From Pseudidiomarina terrestris (GTDB taxonomy: Bacteria; Pseudomonadota; Gammaproteobacteria; Enterobacterales; Alteromonadaceae): a stretch of 64,000 nt of DNA. A program made the translations under genes and the position numbers. A model generated the notes under the pieces. That model had not been told where the DNA came from, did not search any database, and saw only the letters and a list, made by a program, of their open reading frames with translations. This document shows, in pieces, positions 9,996-19,868 of this stretch; within the stretch, counting starts at the first letter, position 1; each line of letters opens with the position of its first letter. The stretch is from the NCBI RefSeq assembly GCF_030466405.1, contig NZ_JAGGJF010000001.1, positions 558,001 to 622,000 of the forward strand, in the 5' to 3' direction.

Positions 9996-10652
9996 ATGAC
10001 CACTGCCCCACCAGTACTAACGGTTGCTGATTTTGCCACCGAGTCGATCGCTGTCGACCAGCTGGCACAGGCTGGCTATGTCATTGTACCTAACTTTCTT
10101 GCCCGCGAACATTGCCAGCAACTTTACGACTATGCCCTTGGTTTGCCAGCGCAAGGATGGCAGCAGGCAGGCATTGGCCGGGCTGACAATTACACCACCA
10201 ACAGCGCGGTGAGGCAGGATAAAATCCGCTGGTTACGGGCGGACTACCATTACGAAAACGCCTACCTGAGGATGATGGATCAGTTACGCCTGGAGCTCAA
10301 TCGTGAACTCTTTATGGGGCTGTTCGATTATGAATGTCACCTCGCTCACTACCCACCCGGCGCCTTTTACCGTAAACATCTAGATGCCTTCAAGGGCCGC
10401 AGCAATCGCATTCTGACCACGGTGTTCTATCTGAATCCTGATTGGCAGGAACAGGATGGCGGTCAACTGGTGATTTATGGGGAACGGGGCGAGGTGCTTG
10501 AGACCGTGTTGCCCGAAGCTGGCAAGTTGGTCGTGTTTTTAAGTGACGTGTTCGTGCACGAGGTGCTACCCGGCGCCCGTGATCGATTCAGCATTACCGG
10601 CTGGTATCGCCTTAACGCGAGTATTGGCGGCGTGGTCGATCCGACCCGTTAA
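9996..10652 (+). CDS. 2OG-Fe(II) oxygenase family protein
   Basis: 218 residues. The double-stranded beta-helix iron site is visible: H-x-D in YRKHLDAF (about 129-131), a distal His in FVHEVLPG (about 188) and the 2-oxoglutarate-binding Arg in RDRFSITGW. The pattern matches SM-20/PHD-like prolyl hydroxylase relatives; in Pseudomonas a relative hydroxylates elongation factor Tu, while other family members modify ribosomal proteins or small molecules. Target here is unknown. The gene lies between mutM and the ribosomal protein genes on the opposite strand and shares a bidirectional terminator with rpmG. Confidence 0.82.
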   Translation: MTTAPPVLTVADFATESIAVDQLAQAGYVIVPNFLAREHCQQLYDYALGLPAQGWQQAGIGRADNYTTNSAVRQDKIRWLRADYHYENAYLRMMDQLRLELNRELFMGLFDYECHLAHYPPGAFYRKHLDAFKGRSNRILTTVFYLNPDWQEQDGGQLVIYGERGEVLETVLPEAGKLVVFLSDVFVHEVLPGARDRFSITGWYRLNASIGGVVDPTR

Positions 10653-10659
10653 AACAAAA

Positions 10660-10684
10660 AACCCGACACGAGGTCGGGTTTTTC
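10660..10684. terminator. Bidirectional intrinsic terminator between oxygenase gene and rpmG
   Basis: An 8-base stem AACCCGAC/GTCGGGTT encloses the loop ACGAG, with a run of A on the left and of T on the right, so it can end transcription of the oxygenase gene on the plus strand and of rpmBG on the minus strand. Confidence 0.85.
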
Positions 10685-10704
10685 AGAACATGCTGGAACG
10701 AAGC

Positions 10705-10860
10705 TTACTTAATTTTAGCTTCTTTGAACATCACGTGTTTACGAACCACAGGATCGAACTTTTTGATTTCCATCTTTTCTGGCATGTTACGCTTGTTCTT
10801 GTCGGTAGTGTAGAAATAACCAGTACCGGCAGAAGATACTAAACGAATCTTATCGCGCAT
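10705..10860 (-). CDS. rpmG: 50S ribosomal protein L33
   Basis: 51 residues, [10 protein letters not shown] to FKEAKIK, the normal length and sequence of bacterial L33 in its zinc-free form (no CxxC pairs). It lies 11 bases downstream of rpmB on the same strand, so both are one operon. L33 sits near the E site of the large ribosomal subunit. The terminator 20 bases past the stop ends the operon. Confidence 0.97.
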   Translation of the reverse strand: MRDKIRLVSSAGTGYFYTTDKNKRNMPEKMEIKKFDPVVRKHVMFKEAKIK

Positions 10861-10871
10861 AGTTTAATTCC

Positions 10872-11108
10872 TTACACTTTTTCGCCACGTGCGCGCAGAT
10901 CCGCGAGCACAGAGTCGATACCGTTTTTATCAATAATACGCATACCTTTAGTGGTAATACGCAGCTTCACCCAACGCTTTTCTGATTCAACCCAGAAGCG
11001 GTGTGATTGTAGGTTTGGCAGGAAACGACGCTTGGTCGCGTTGCGCGCGTGTGAACGGTTGTTTCCGCTAACCGGACGCTTTCCTGTAACTTGACATACT
11101 CGTGACAT
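10872..11108 (-). CDS. rpmB: 50S ribosomal protein L28
   Basis: 78 residues beginning [12 protein letters not shown], diagnostic of L28, a component of the large ribosomal subunit. It is the first gene of the rpmBG operon and has a strong sigma70-type promoter upstream at 11183-11211. The zinc-binding cysteines of the C+ form are absent, as usual in proteobacteria. Confidence 0.97.
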   Translation of the reverse strand: MSRVCQVTGKRPVSGNNRSHARNATKRRFLPNLQSHRFWVESEKRWVKLRITTKGMRIIDKNGIDSVLADLRARGEKV

Positions 11109-11182
11109 CGTTTTTTACTCCAAAAATTGCTTCAAGCTCGCCTGTCGCCCATCGCGGCCTTGCCTTGAATCCGAGGGCGCAT

Positions 11183-11211
11183 TTTATACAGTAATCCGAC
11201 TCGGTAATCAA
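11183..11211 (-). promoter_or_regulatory. Predicted sigma70 promoter of rpmBG
   Basis: On the minus strand TTGATT (-35, 11206-11211) is separated by 17 bases from TATAAA (-10, 11183-11188). The bases just after the -10 are GC-rich (TGCGCC), a discriminator type common at stringently controlled ribosomal promoters. The start site would lie about 70 bases before the rpmB ATG. Confidence 0.65.
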
Positions 11212-11267
11212 GTGATCGACGCGTTTTTTTGATCTTTTCTGATCGTCTTGATGGTGGCGCTACTCTA

Positions 11268-11945
11268 CTACAATAGCCCGCGCTCGGCAAACGAAACTGG
11301 CTCCCCGCTCCCAATCACAAAGTGATCCAGCAATGCCACATCGATCATTGTCAGCGCATTTTTAAGACGATCCGTGACCCGCTGATCCGCCTGACTGGGT
11401 TCGGCCACGCCCGAGGGGTGATTGTGCGCTAAAATCACCGCCGCGGCATTATGTTGCATCACCAGTTTAATGATTTCACGCGGGTATACCGGCGCCGCGT
11501 TAATGGTCCCATGAAACAACTCCACGTATTTTAGTAAGCGGTGCTGGCTGTCTAATAGCAACACCACGAACACCTCCCTTTGCTGATGGCGTAACTGAGC
11601 GGTTAAATAGTCACGGACCATGGCAGGTTGGGTAAAACCTTCGTCACGCCGCAACTGCCAGGCCAGATAACGTCGCGAAATTTCCATGACCACTTGCAAC
11701 TGCATCACCCGCGCCGGTCCCAGTCCCGGCTGTTGCAGCAACTCTTTGGTCGAGGCGGCCAGCATGCCGCCAATGCCCTCAAACGCGTGCAGCAGTTCGC
11801 GCGCATAAGTGACCACATCCTTGCCCCGTACCCCGGTGCCCAGTAATATTGCCAGTAATTCGGCATCACTTAAGGCGCTCACGCCCAGCTCCGCCATCTT
11901 CTCTCGCGGACGCTCCTGGGCTGGCCAGTTTTTGACTGTACTCAT
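11268..11945 (-). CDS. radC: RadC family JAB-domain protein
   Basis: 225 residues. The N-terminal helix-hairpin-helix region (ALSDAELLAILLGTG, LLQQPGLGPARV) precedes a JAMM/MPN metalloprotease-like domain with the motif HNHPSGVAEPSQAD. The name RadC comes from an Escherichia coli allele later traced to recG, and the biochemical activity of the family is still not established. It lies upstream of rpmB on the same strand, the same order as in enterics. Confidence 0.93.
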   Translation of the reverse strand: MSTVKNWPAQERPREKMAELGVSALSDAELLAILLGTGVRGKDVVTYARELLHAFEGIGGMLAASTKELLQQPGLGPARVMQLQVVMEISRRYLAWQLRRDEGFTQPAMVRDYLTAQLRHQQREVFVVLLLDSQHRLLKYVELFHGTINAAPVYPREIIKLVMQHNAAAVILAHNHPSGVAEPSQADQRVTDRLKNALTMIDVALLDHFVIGSGEPVSFAERGLL

Positions 11946-12124
11946 TGTTCCTCCATGAACCTCTTCGCTGTCTCAATTCCAATGTCAGATTACCAGTGAA
12001 CGACGTCTGGATTCGGGGGCGATGATGAAAAGTTGGTCGCTTCGCTCATCAACTGCATGTTAAAAGTTCCGTAAAGACAGTATCTCGTGCTAGGCTAACA
12101 GACCTGGATTGGTGAGGACTTACT

Positions 12125-13360
12125 ATGACGGAAACCCCTATCAAATCGTTATCTGGACGCCATGTTCTGGTTGCTGTCAGTGGCGGTATTGCAGCCTATA
12201 AAAGCCCCGACCTGGTGCGTCGCTTACGTGATGTGGGCGCCATCGTACGGGTGGTTATGACCAAAGGCGCACATGCTTTTATTACCCCGCTGACACTACA
12301 AGCCGTATCTGGCCATAGCGTCCACGATGACCTGCTGGATCCGGCGGCGGAGGCGGCCATGGGCCACATCGAACTCGCCAAATGGGCCGATGTGATCCTG
12401 ATTGCACCGGCCAGTGCCAACACTCTTGCCCGCCTCGCCCATGGCTTTGCCGACGATCTGTTAAGCACCCTGTGTTTAGCAACCACGGCACCTGTCATGC
12501 TGGCGCCGGCGATGAATCAACAAATGTGGTCGGCCAGTTCGGTGCAGCGCAATATGCGCGAACTTGAGGATCTTGGCTTTCATATCATCGAACCCGCCAG
12601 TGGCTCGCAAGCCTGTGGTGACGTCGGTGCTGGGCGCATGCCTGAACCCATTGCATTGCGCGATGCCGTGGTTGAGCTGTTAGCTCCGGGCAAGGTTGCT
12701 TTTGCCGGAAAACATATCGTAATTACCGCTGGTCCGACGCGCGAAGCCATCGATCCGGTTCGCTACCTGAGTAATCATAGTTCCGGCAAGATGGGCTATG
12801 CACTGGCGACACAAGCCCTGCGCGCAGGCGCGCAGGTGACCTTAGTGACCGGCCCGACGCAATTAACACCCCCAAAAGGGGCAAAATTGGTCGCGGTAGA
12901 GAGCGCCGAAGAGATGTTGGCTGCCGTTGAAGAAGCCGTGTCTGCGGATGATATTTTCATCGCGTGTGCGGCCGTTGCCGACTACCGCCTGGCCCGCGTG
13001 GCGGAGCAAAAAATCAAGAAACAGGACGGCGCAACCCAGCTTGAACTGGTGCGGACTCCGGATATTCTTTCGACCATCGCGCATCGTGCAAAGCCTCCCG
13101 TATGTGTAGGTTTTGCCGCAGAAACTCAGGATGTTGCACGCTACGCTGCCGATAAGCTCAAACGCAAAAAGCTCACTCTCATTGCGGCTAACGACGTCAG
13201 CGATAAAAGTATCGGCTTTAACAGTGATGATAACGCCATGACCCTGTTCTGGCATGACGCAGACGGTGAGTTGCAGCGACGCGATCTCGGCCGCGCGCCA
13301 AAAGCGCAAATTGCCGACGCAATTTTGACCCAACTACACGAATTACAGACTTCACGCTGA
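12125..13360 (+). CDS. coaBC: Bifunctional phosphopantothenoylcysteine decarboxylase / phosphopantothenate-cysteine ligase
   Basis: 411 residues. The N-terminal CoaC flavoprotein domain (1-190) shows VAVSGGIAAYKSPDLVR, the active-site His in MGHIE, PAMNQQMW and the reactive Cys in GSQACGDVG. The C-terminal CoaB domain begins near ITAGPTREAIDPVRYLSNHSSGKMG. Together they join cysteine to 4'-phosphopantothenate and decarboxylate the product in coenzyme A synthesis. The usual downstream neighbour dut is absent and slmA follows after 42 bases. Confidence 0.97.
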   Translation: MTETPIKSLSGRHVLVAVSGGIAAYKSPDLVRRLRDVGAIVRVVMTKGAHAFITPLTLQAVSGHSVHDDLLDPAAEAAMGHIELAKWADVILIAPASANTLARLAHGFADDLLSTLCLATTAPVMLAPAMNQQMWSASSVQRNMRELEDLGFHIIEPASGSQACGDVGAGRMPEPIALRDAVVELLAPGKVAFAGKHIVITAGPTREAIDPVRYLSNHSSGKMGYALATQALRAGAQVTLVTGPTQLTPPKGAKLVAVESAEEMLAAVEEAVSADDIFIACAAVADYRLARVAEQKIKKQDGATQLELVRTPDILSTIAHRAKPPVCVGFAAETQDVARYAADKLKRKKLTLIAANDVSDKSIGFNSDDNAMTLFWHDADGELQRRDLGRAPKAQIADAILTQLHELQTSR

Positions 13361-13402
13361 TGTAACTGCGTGCCCCATAAGAATAAAGAGAGAACGTTAA
13401 CG

Positions 13403-13990
13403 ATGACGACGAGTAAGAAACCGAATCGTAAAGAGCAAATTTTAGGGACGCTGGCCGCCATGCTGGAAACCAGCCCGGGTCAACGGATCACGACCAAGAA
13501 CCTGGCTGCTGAACTGGGCGTCTCTGAGGCAGCTCTATACCGCCATTTTCCGTCCAAAGCACGGATGTTTGAGGGGCTCATTGAGTTCACCGAAGAAGCT
13601 GTATTAAGTCGCATCAATCAGGTCATGGAAGTCGAGAAAGACACCCTCATTCGTTGCGAAATGATGTTGCGAGTGGTCCTTACCTTTGTCGAACGCAATC
13701 CGGGTATTACCCGTATTTTGACCGGTGATGCCTTGATGGGTGAACATGATCGTCTGCGCTCGCGGGTGCAGAATCTGTTCGCTAAAATTGAGTCGAACCT
13801 GAAGCAGGCGCTGCGGGAACGTCGCCTGCGGGAAAACGTACAAAGCCGTCTTGATGAAGCCGTACTGGCTAACCTGTTGATGGCTTATGCGGATGGCAAA
13901 ATTGCGCAGTTTGTACGCTCAGAGTTTAAACAGACCCCGACCACCGAGTTTGATGCGCAATGGCAAACCATTGCCCACCAATTACTCTGA
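13403..13990 (+). CDS. slmA: Nucleoid occlusion factor SlmA (TetR family)
   Basis: 195 residues from the ATG at 13403, which follows a GAGAGAA purine stretch; an upstream in-frame ATG at 13370 would add 11 unconserved residues. The N-terminal helix-turn-helix contains [23 protein letters not shown]. SlmA binds specific sites across the chromosome and blocks FtsZ ring assembly over unsegregated DNA. Neighbourhood with coaBC matches enterics except that dut is missing. Its tail overlaps gpsA by 9 bases. Confidence 0.93.
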   Translation: MTTSKKPNRKEQILGTLAAMLETSPGQRITTKNLAAELGVSEAALYRHFPSKARMFEGLIEFTEEAVLSRINQVMEVEKDTLIRCEMMLRVVLTFVERNPGITRILTGDALMGEHDRLRSRVQNLFAKIESNLKQALRERRLRENVQSRLDEAVLANLLMAYADGKIAQFVRSEFKQTPTTEFDAQWQTIAHQLL

Positions 13991-14983
13991 AGTCCGCGCC
14001 CGGCTCAGCAGGTTGATTGCCGCCTGCTGAGGCGTGGTATCGCCGTAGAGAACATCATAAATCTGTTCACAAATCGGCATTTCTACGCCGTGCCGTCGGG
14101 CCAGCATCACCACTTCCTTAGTGTTACGATAGCCTTCGATGGCCTGACCAATATCGCTCATCGCCTGTTCAACAGACTTGCCCTGTCCCAGCGCGAGACC
14201 GAAGCGTCGATTGCGCGACTGATTATCGGTACAGGTTAAAATCAGGTCGCCCAAGCCCGCCATGCCAGTAAAGGTTTCCGGTTTAGCGCCGAGTTCCAGT
14301 CCCAGTCGGGTCAGTTCGGCCAGACCGCGAGTGATCAGTGCGGTGCGCGCATTGGCGCCGAAGCCAATACCATCGGCCATACCGGCACCTATAGCGATCA
14401 CGTTTTTCACCACGCCACCAAGCTGAACACCAATAAAGTCATCGTTAGTGTAGACCCGGAAGCTGCGATTACAGTGCAATAACTCCGAGAGCTCGTGGAC
14501 AAAGTCAGGGTCCGTTGACGACATGGAAATTGCCGTCGGCAGACCTTTTGCCATTTCCATCGCAAAAGTAGGTCCGGATAACACTGCCAGTGCATGTTCG
14601 TTGCCCAGAATTTCTTCAGCAACCTCAAACAGCAGACGGCCGGTGTCGGGCTCCAGGCCCTTGGTCGCCCACGCCACGCGGGCGTCACTGCGGATCAATG
14701 GCTTGATATCATGCAGCACCTGGGCAAAACCACTACTGGGCACGACCACCACGATGTTACGGGCGTCGGCAACAGCTTCAGCCAGATCGCTGGTGACCGT
14801 TAATGCATCAGGAAGAGGGATACCTGGCAAGTAGCGTTTATTTTCCCGCTGCTCGGCCATAGAAGAGGTTTGCTCTGCGTCGCGGCCCCAAAGACAAATT
14901 GGATTTCCCTTGCGCGCAAAACAAAGTGCCAGGGCGGTTCCATAAGAACCGGCTCCTAGCACTGTCACTTGAGTATCACGCAT
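13982..14983 (-). CDS. gpsA: Glycerol-3-phosphate dehydrogenase [NAD(P)+]
   Basis: 333 residues. The Rossmann motif [12 protein letters not shown] opens the protein and the catalytic Lys lies in the [13 protein letters not shown] segment. GpsA reduces dihydroxyacetone phosphate to sn-glycerol 3-phosphate for phospholipid synthesis. It lies 24 bases downstream of secB on the same strand, the classic secB-gpsA operon. Confidence 0.97.
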   Translation of the reverse strand: MRDTQVTVLGAGSYGTALALCFARKGNPICLWGRDAEQTSSMAEQRENKRYLPGIPLPDALTVTSDLAEAVADARNIVVVVPSSGFAQVLHDIKPLIRSDARVAWATKGLEPDTGRLLFEVAEEILGNEHALAVLSGPTFAMEMAKGLPTAISMSSTDPDFVHELSELLHCNRSFRVYTNDDFIGVQLGGVVKNVIAIGAGMADGIGFGANARTALITRGLAELTRLGLELGAKPETFTGMAGLGDLILTCTDNQSRNRRFGLALGQGKSVEQAMSDIGQAIEGYRNTKEVVMLARRHGVEMPICEQIYDVLYGDTTPQQAAINLLSRARTSE

Positions 14984-15006
14984 GAGTTAGCGTTATACCT
15001 GATTGC

Positions 15007-15510
15007 TTACGCGTCAGCTTGCTGTTCAGCTTGCTGCTGTTGCTGTTGCATATGCTGTGCGAACACTGCGTCGAAGTTTACTGGCGCAAGGTTCAATTGT
15101 GGGAATGTTGCACGGCTTACTAAGCTCGACAGGCATTCACGTGCATATGGGAACAAGATGTTCGGGCAGAATGCACCCAGCAATTGCGCGCGCTGTGCTT
15201 CTTCAATCGAGTCAGCAATAGTAAAAATACCGGCCTGATGAACTTCAGCTAAAAACGCAACGTCTTCACCCACCTTGTTGGTCGCGGTGATTTTCAGCAC
15301 GACTTCATAGGTGTTGTCTTCCAGCTTGGTGTTTTTCACGTTCAGATCGAGGTTTAACTCAGGCTTCCATTCTTTACGGAAGATCTCTGGTGAATTCGGC
15401 GCTTCGAAAGAAACATCTTTGGTGTAGATACGCTGAATTGCGAATGCTTGTTCTTGTTGTGCTTGCGCTTCGCCTTGAGCGGCGCCGTTTACTTGCTGTT
15501 CATCAGCCAT
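15007..15510 (-). CDS. secB: Protein-export chaperone SecB
   Basis: 167 residues with the SecB core ([19 protein letters not shown], then GIFTI and [11 protein letters not shown]). The tetramer keeps precursor proteins unfolded and hands them to SecA. The C-terminal tail is rich in Gln and Ala, and the N-terminus is a similarly polar extension. It stands between a membrane rhodanese gene and gpsA, as in enterics apart from the absence of grxC. Confidence 0.97.
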   Translation of the reverse strand: MADEQQVNGAAQGEAQAQQEQAFAIQRIYTKDVSFEAPNSPEIFRKEWKPELNLDLNVKNTKLEDNTYEVVLKITATNKVGEDVAFLAEVHQAGIFTIADSIEEAQRAQLLGAFCPNILFPYARECLSSLVSRATFPQLNLAPVNFDAVFAQHMQQQQQQAEQQADA

Positions 15511-15545
15511 GGTTATACTTCCTATTAACGATTTGGTTTTACGAG

Positions 15546-15974
15546 TTATTTGTTAACGAGCGGAAAACTTGCGCCTTTCCAGGCTGAAATTCCACCTTGT
15601 AATAAGGCAACGTTTTCATAGCCCGCTTTAGTCAATTCTTGCGACACTGATTTTGCGGTCATGCCAGTTGCACATACCACAACGATGGGGGCAGATTTGT
15701 ATTTCTCAAGTGCCGCAGTGTCATTTTTTCGGATCCGCTCAGCAGGTAAATTGACTGAGCCATGGATATGCCCTTTGCGAAATTCATCAACCGAGCGGGT
15801 ATCGACAAATACGCCATCGTTGCGGTTGACCTCCAGCGTCGCCTGCTGCGGGGTAAGCGCTTTAACATTGGACGTTGCGGCCTGCACATAAGAAACGATG
15901 AGGGCGATTAGCAACACTACCCATAAGATACTCATCAAATAGTGGTCGGCTGCGAAGGCTAGGATTTGCTCCAT
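15546..15974 (-). CDS. Membrane-anchored rhodanese-domain protein (YibN-like)
   Basis: 142 residues. One N-terminal membrane helix (about 13-32) is followed by a single rhodanese domain with the active-site loop VVCATGMT, Cys101 being the persulfide-forming residue. [13 protein letters not shown] is the other domain hallmark. YibN occupies the same place upstream of secB in Escherichia coli. Sulfur transfer is the family activity; the acceptor is not known. Confidence 0.88.
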   Translation of the reverse strand: MEQILAFAADHYLMSILWVVLLIALIVSYVQAATSNVKALTPQQATLEVNRNDGVFVDTRSVDEFRKGHIHGSVNLPAERIRKNDTAALEKYKSAPIVVVCATGMTAKSVSQELTKAGYENVALLQGGISAWKGASFPLVNK

Positions 15975-16147
15975 GATTGCTCACTACTCCTACTGAAAAA
16001 ATCAAGCACCAGAGTATACCTGCTGAAACGCCAGTTACCAGTAAAATTTGGGGGCATTTCGACCGACAGCGGGTGCGTTGCGACGTAAAATCGCATAAAC
16101 TAAAGATCAATCAAGAACTACCCACAACAACCAAGTGAGGATGTGCA

Positions 16148-17683
16148 ATGGCGAAGCCACATACCCCCCTAGCGCTGTTGATTTTAGACGGCTGGGGTCA
16201 CCGCGAAGCAACCGATGACAATGCCATAGCGGCGGCAAATACGCCCAACATGGACAAGTTATGGGCAGAATGCCCGCATACACTCGTTGACGGTTCTGGC
16301 ATGTCGGTGGGTCTTCCCGACGGTCAGATGGGCAATTCCGAAGTTGGCCATGTCAATCTGGGCGCCGGCCGCGTTGTTTACCAGGACTTTACCCGGGTCA
16401 GCAAGGCCATCCATGATGGCGAGTTCTTTGCTAATCCCGCGCTCACTGAGGCCGTCGATAAAGCGGTAGCGAATGAACGCGCAGTGCATATTATGGGGTT
16501 GTTATCTCCGGGTGGCGTACATAGTCACGAACGGCACCTGCTGGCAATGGTCGAGATGGCCGCTCAGCGCGGCGCGAAGCAGGTTTATGTGCACGGCTTT
16601 CTGGACGGTCGCGATACTCCACCGCGCTCGGCTAAACCAAGCCTTGAACGCTTTGAACAGCTGTTCAGCAAGCTCGGTGTTGGCCGTTTTGCCAGCCTGT
16701 GCGGCCGCTATTATGCGATGGATCGGGATAAACGCTGGGACCGTATCGAACAAGCCTGGCAACTCCTGGTCGATGGTAGCGCTCCCTTCGCTGCGCCCAG
16801 CGCGGGCGAGGCCCTGGCGCAAGCCTACGAGCGCGGTGAAAATGACGAGTTTGTGAAGCCTACCCGCGTGGCTGACGCCGCGCCCATGCAGGACGGCGAT
16901 AGTGTTATTTTCATGAACTTCCGGGCCGATCGCGCCCGCCAGCTTAGCCATGCTTTTGTAAGCGAAGATTTTAACGGCTTCGAGATCACCCGCCGGCCAA
17001 ACCTGGCAAGCTTTGTCTCGCTGACCGAATATGCGAAAGATATCCACAGCACAGTAGCTTTTCCTCCAGAAAGCCTGGATAACGTGCTTGGCGAATGGCT
17101 AAGTAAAGAAGGTTATACCCAGTTACGCATCTCAGAAACTGAGAAATATGCGCATGTGACTTTCTTTTTTAGCGGCGGCAGAGAGCAGGAATTCGAAGGC
17201 GAAACCCGTGTACTGGTGCCTTCCCCGCAAGTAGCAACCTATGATCTGCAACCAGAAATGAGCAGTGTCGAACTGACCGATAAGCTGGTTGCGGCGATTA
17301 AGAGTGGCGCGCACGATGTCATTGTCTGCAATTACCCAAATGGCGATATGGTCGGTCACACCGGCGACTTTGCCGCGGCAGTCAAAGCGATTGAAGCCGT
17401 GGATGCCGCGGTGGGTCGAGTGGTAGCCGCGTTGCGCGAAGTGGGCGGCGAATGCGTAATCACCGCCGATCATGGCAACGCCGAGCAGATGGAAGATCAT
17501 TCGACCGGGCAGTCGCACACCGCCCATACCAGTGAGCTGGTACCCTTCATTTACGTTGGCCGCGCGGGCTCTGCCCGGGATGGCGGGATCCTTTCCGATG
17601 TGGCGCCGACGCTGCTGCATCTACTTGGACTGCCGCAGCCCGAGGAAATGACCGGCAAATCCATTATTACGCTTGACTCATGA
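16148..17683 (+). CDS. gpmI: 2,3-bisphosphoglycerate-independent phosphoglycerate mutase
   Basis: 511 residues, normal length. Metal and catalytic motifs of the alkaline-phosphatase superfamily are present: [11 protein letters not shown] at the start, [11 protein letters not shown] with the phosphorylated Ser64, [12 protein letters not shown], and ADHGNAEQM near the end. The enzyme interconverts 3- and 2-phosphoglycerate with two Mn2+ ions. A GAGG site precedes the ATG. It is followed by envC, the conserved gpmI-envC-yibQ order. Confidence 0.97.
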   Translation: MAKPHTPLALLILDGWGHREATDDNAIAAANTPNMDKLWAECPHTLVDGSGMSVGLPDGQMGNSEVGHVNLGAGRVVYQDFTRVSKAIHDGEFFANPALTEAVDKAVANERAVHIMGLLSPGGVHSHERHLLAMVEMAAQRGAKQVYVHGFLDGRDTPPRSAKPSLERFEQLFSKLGVGRFASLCGRYYAMDRDKRWDRIEQAWQLLVDGSAPFAAPSAGEALAQAYERGENDEFVKPTRVADAAPMQDGDSVIFMNFRADRARQLSHAFVSEDFNGFEITRRPNLASFVSLTEYAKDIHSTVAFPPESLDNVLGEWLSKEGYTQLRISETEKYAHVTFFFSGGREQEFEGETRVLVPSPQVATYDLQPEMSSVELTDKLVAAIKSGAHDVIVCNYPNGDMVGHTGDFAAAVKAIEAVDAAVGRVVAALREVGGECVITADHGNAEQMEDHSTGQSHTAHTSELVPFIYVGRAGSARDGGILSDVAPTLLHLLGLPQPEEMTGKSIITLDS

Positions 17684-17693
17684 AGCGACCGCA

Positions 17694-18845
17694 ATGAGGC
17701 GTAATCTGGCGTTTCTGTTCCTGGCATCCCTGCTGTTGGCGAGTTCTGCGTCGACAGCAGCGGGCTGGCAGCAAGCACGCCCGGAGGATGCCGCTGAGAC
17801 TCAGGCGCGGATTGATGCCATCAGCCGGGAGCTGGAGCGGCGGCAATCGGCAATGGAGCAGCGCTCAAAACAAATGAGCTTAACCGAGCGTGAGCTGCAG
17901 CAGCTGGAAATGCAAATCAGCACGGTCGCCAATGAACTGGCGCAAACAACGGCCAGACTGGCACAAACCAATCAGCGTATTGGCGCGCTGGAACAGCAAC
18001 AGTCCACCCTCGAGTCAGAACAACGGCAACAGGCCAAATGGCTGGCAAAGCAGCTCAATATGGCCTATCGCATTGGTGAACACGACTTTTTGAAACTGGT
18101 TCTGAATCAGGAGAATCCCGCCGATTTTGAACGATTGCACGGCTACTACGGTTACTTTAACCGGGCCCGCTTAGAAAAGCTCGATGAACTCAAGGCAACT
18201 CAGGCACAGCTAGCCCAGGTGATGGCTGATCTCGCAGCCGCACGCAACGACATTGCCGCGCAACAGCAAGAGCAAAAACGCCAACAGGGCGTGCTGCGTG
18301 AACAGCAAAAAGAGCAACAACAACTCATCGGCCGTTTGCAGCAACAGCAACAACAGGATCAGTCGCGGGTCGCCCAGCTGCAGCAGGATCAGGAAGAGCT
18401 TGAGCAAGTGCTGGCCGCAATTATCGCCGCGCTACGCGACGAGCCTCAGTTGGATGGCCTGGCTAAGCTAAAGGGCGACCTGAACTGGCCAGCGCAAGGT
18501 AAAGTACAGAATCTGTTTGGCCGCACCCGTAGTGGTGGGGTCAAGTGGAAAGGTACCTTAATTGACGCAGCGGCTGGCAGTCCGGTGCGCGCTATTGCCG
18601 ATGGCCGAGTCATTTTCGCCAACTGGATGCGTGGCTACGGTCTGCTGCTGGTACTTGATCATGGTGACGGTTATATGAGCCTTTACGGTCATAATCAGAC
18701 GATTTTGCCCAATGTTGGTGAAGTGGTTCGGCGCGGCGAGGAAATTGGTCTGGTGGGACAAAGCGGCGGGCGTGAATCCCCTGCGCTTTATCTTGAGATT
18801 CGAGTCAAGGGCGAGGCGGTGAACCCCGCGCAGTGGTGCCGCTGA
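17694..18845 (+). CDS. envC: Murein hydrolase activator EnvC
   Basis: 383 residues from the ATG at 17694, which directly precedes a signal peptide (about 1-25). Residues 35-260 are a long Gln/Glu-rich coiled coil with many QQQ runs; the C-terminal 120 residues are a degenerate LytM (peptidase M23) domain (GRTRSGGVKWKGTLI, DHGDGYMSLYGHNQ). LytM factors of this kind lack zinc ligands and activate the amidases AmiA/AmiB at the division site, under FtsEX control. FtsEX is also encoded in this window. Confidence 0.93.
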   Translation: MRRNLAFLFLASLLLASSASTAAGWQQARPEDAAETQARIDAISRELERRQSAMEQRSKQMSLTERELQQLEMQISTVANELAQTTARLAQTNQRIGALEQQQSTLESEQRQQAKWLAKQLNMAYRIGEHDFLKLVLNQENPADFERLHGYYGYFNRARLEKLDELKATQAQLAQVMADLAAARNDIAAQQQEQKRQQGVLREQQKEQQQLIGRLQQQQQQDQSRVAQLQQDQEELEQVLAAIIAALRDEPQLDGLAKLKGDLNWPAQGKVQNLFGRTRSGGVKWKGTLIDAAAGSPVRAIADGRVIFANWMRGYGLLLVLDHGDGYMSLYGHNQTILPNVGEVVRRGEEIGLVGQSGGRESPALYLEIRVKGEAVNPAQWCR

Positions 18846-19609
18846 TGGCGCTTGTGACTTCGCTCAAATTGGCTGTTGTATTACTCTCGGCCATGATCTT
18901 GCCCCCTGTTCTGGCCCTTCCCCTGCAAGGCGAGCCGCCAGTGCAGCCGCGAATTGCCATCGTCATCGACGACCTGGGTCATCATCAGAATCATTTCGAC
19001 TTTGTCGAGCTCTCCTTTCCTGTCACTCTGGCGATCATGCCATTTACCCCCAAAGCTGAAGCGCTGGCAACGAGCGCAACCCGTCAAGGGCATGAGGTGA
19101 TCATTCATATGCCCATGCAGGCAGAGCACCGTGATGAACAACGTCAGGGGGAACTCGATCGCTTCGATACGCCGGCGCAGTTTCTTGCGACCTTAAACGC
19201 CGCATTTTCCCGCCTGCCCCAGGCTAAAGGTCTTAACAATCATCAGGGCAGTCGATTGACTGCTGAAGTTGCGCCGATGCAGCTGTTAATGAAGGAACTG
19301 ACCGCGCGCCAGCTTTACTTTCTTGATAGCCGGACGACCACTGCGACACAAGCAGAGGAGCTTGCCCGGACAGCAGGTATCCCCGCATTAAGGCGCCACG
19401 TTTTCCTGGATAATGAGCCGCATCTGGAGGCTATCAAGAAGGAGTGGTCGCGGCTGCTTGATATCGCCGCAGAACAGGGCTTCGCTGTGGCTATCGGGCA
19501 TCCCTACCCAGCGACTCTGGAGTTCCTGCAACAGCATTTACCGCAGCTTGCCGAACAGGGACAGGTCGAGCTGGTGTACTTGTCTGAGCTCCTGCCAACA
19601 CCCCGGTAA
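18845..19609 (+). CDS. Divergent polysaccharide deacetylase family protein (YibQ-like)
   Basis: 254 residues from the ATG at 18845, which overlaps the envC stop as TGATG and implies translational coupling; a GTG 12 bases upstream is an alternative. A signal peptide (about 5-24) is followed by RIAIVIDDLGHH, the DUF610/YibQ form of the NodB fold, with IIHMPMQAEH and NNHQGSRLT motifs. The family is always tied to envC and probably acts on periplasmic cell-wall sugars, but its reaction is unproven. Confidence 0.88.
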   Translation: MALVTSLKLAVVLLSAMILPPVLALPLQGEPPVQPRIAIVIDDLGHHQNHFDFVELSFPVTLAIMPFTPKAEALATSATRQGHEVIIHMPMQAEHRDEQRQGELDRFDTPAQFLATLNAAFSRLPQAKGLNNHQGSRLTAEVAPMQLLMKELTARQLYFLDSRTTTATQAEELARTAGIPALRRHVFLDNEPHLEAIKKEWSRLLDIAAEQGFAVAIGHPYPATLEFLQQHLPQLAEQGQVELVYLSELLPTPR

Positions 19610-19613
19610 CGTC

Positions 19614-19865
19614 TCAGGACGTCTCCGCTTCCAGTCGGGTCAGTAAGATCAAGGCTTCATCGCGGTGACTTCCGCAGATCGAAGGTTCGGCGTCAAAATC
19701 CGCGCAGACTTGCGGCCGATCAGGATGACCGAAAATGCCACAGAGATGATTTTCAGTGAGGTGAATACAACGAATGCCAGCTGGTTTCCCGGCTGGCATC
19801 CCTGGTATTGCTGAACTTATTGACGGTGCGATACAACAGGCACCACAGCCGGCGCGGCATTGCAC
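19614..19865 (-). CDS. YkgJ family cysteine cluster protein
   Basis: 83 residues containing a CRAGCGACC start and three further cysteines (CIHL, HLCGI, VCADF). The CxxxCxxCC pattern is the YkgJ family mark and probably binds zinc or an iron-sulfur cluster. No function is established. The gene lies 3 bases after rpoH on the same strand, so it is likely co-transcribed with it. Confidence 0.82.
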   Translation of the reverse strand: MQCRAGCGACCIAPSISSAIPGMPAGKPAGIRCIHLTENHLCGIFGHPDRPQVCADFDAEPSICGSHRDEALILLTRLEAETS

Positions 19866-19868
19866 GCC

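Noticed and set aside
12863-13333. Antisense frame of about 156 codons inside coaBC
   Set aside because: Shadow of the well-supported coaBC frame; no motif or ribosome site.
16502-17620. Two long antisense frames inside gpmI
   Set aside because: They mirror the gpmI codon pattern and have no independent support.
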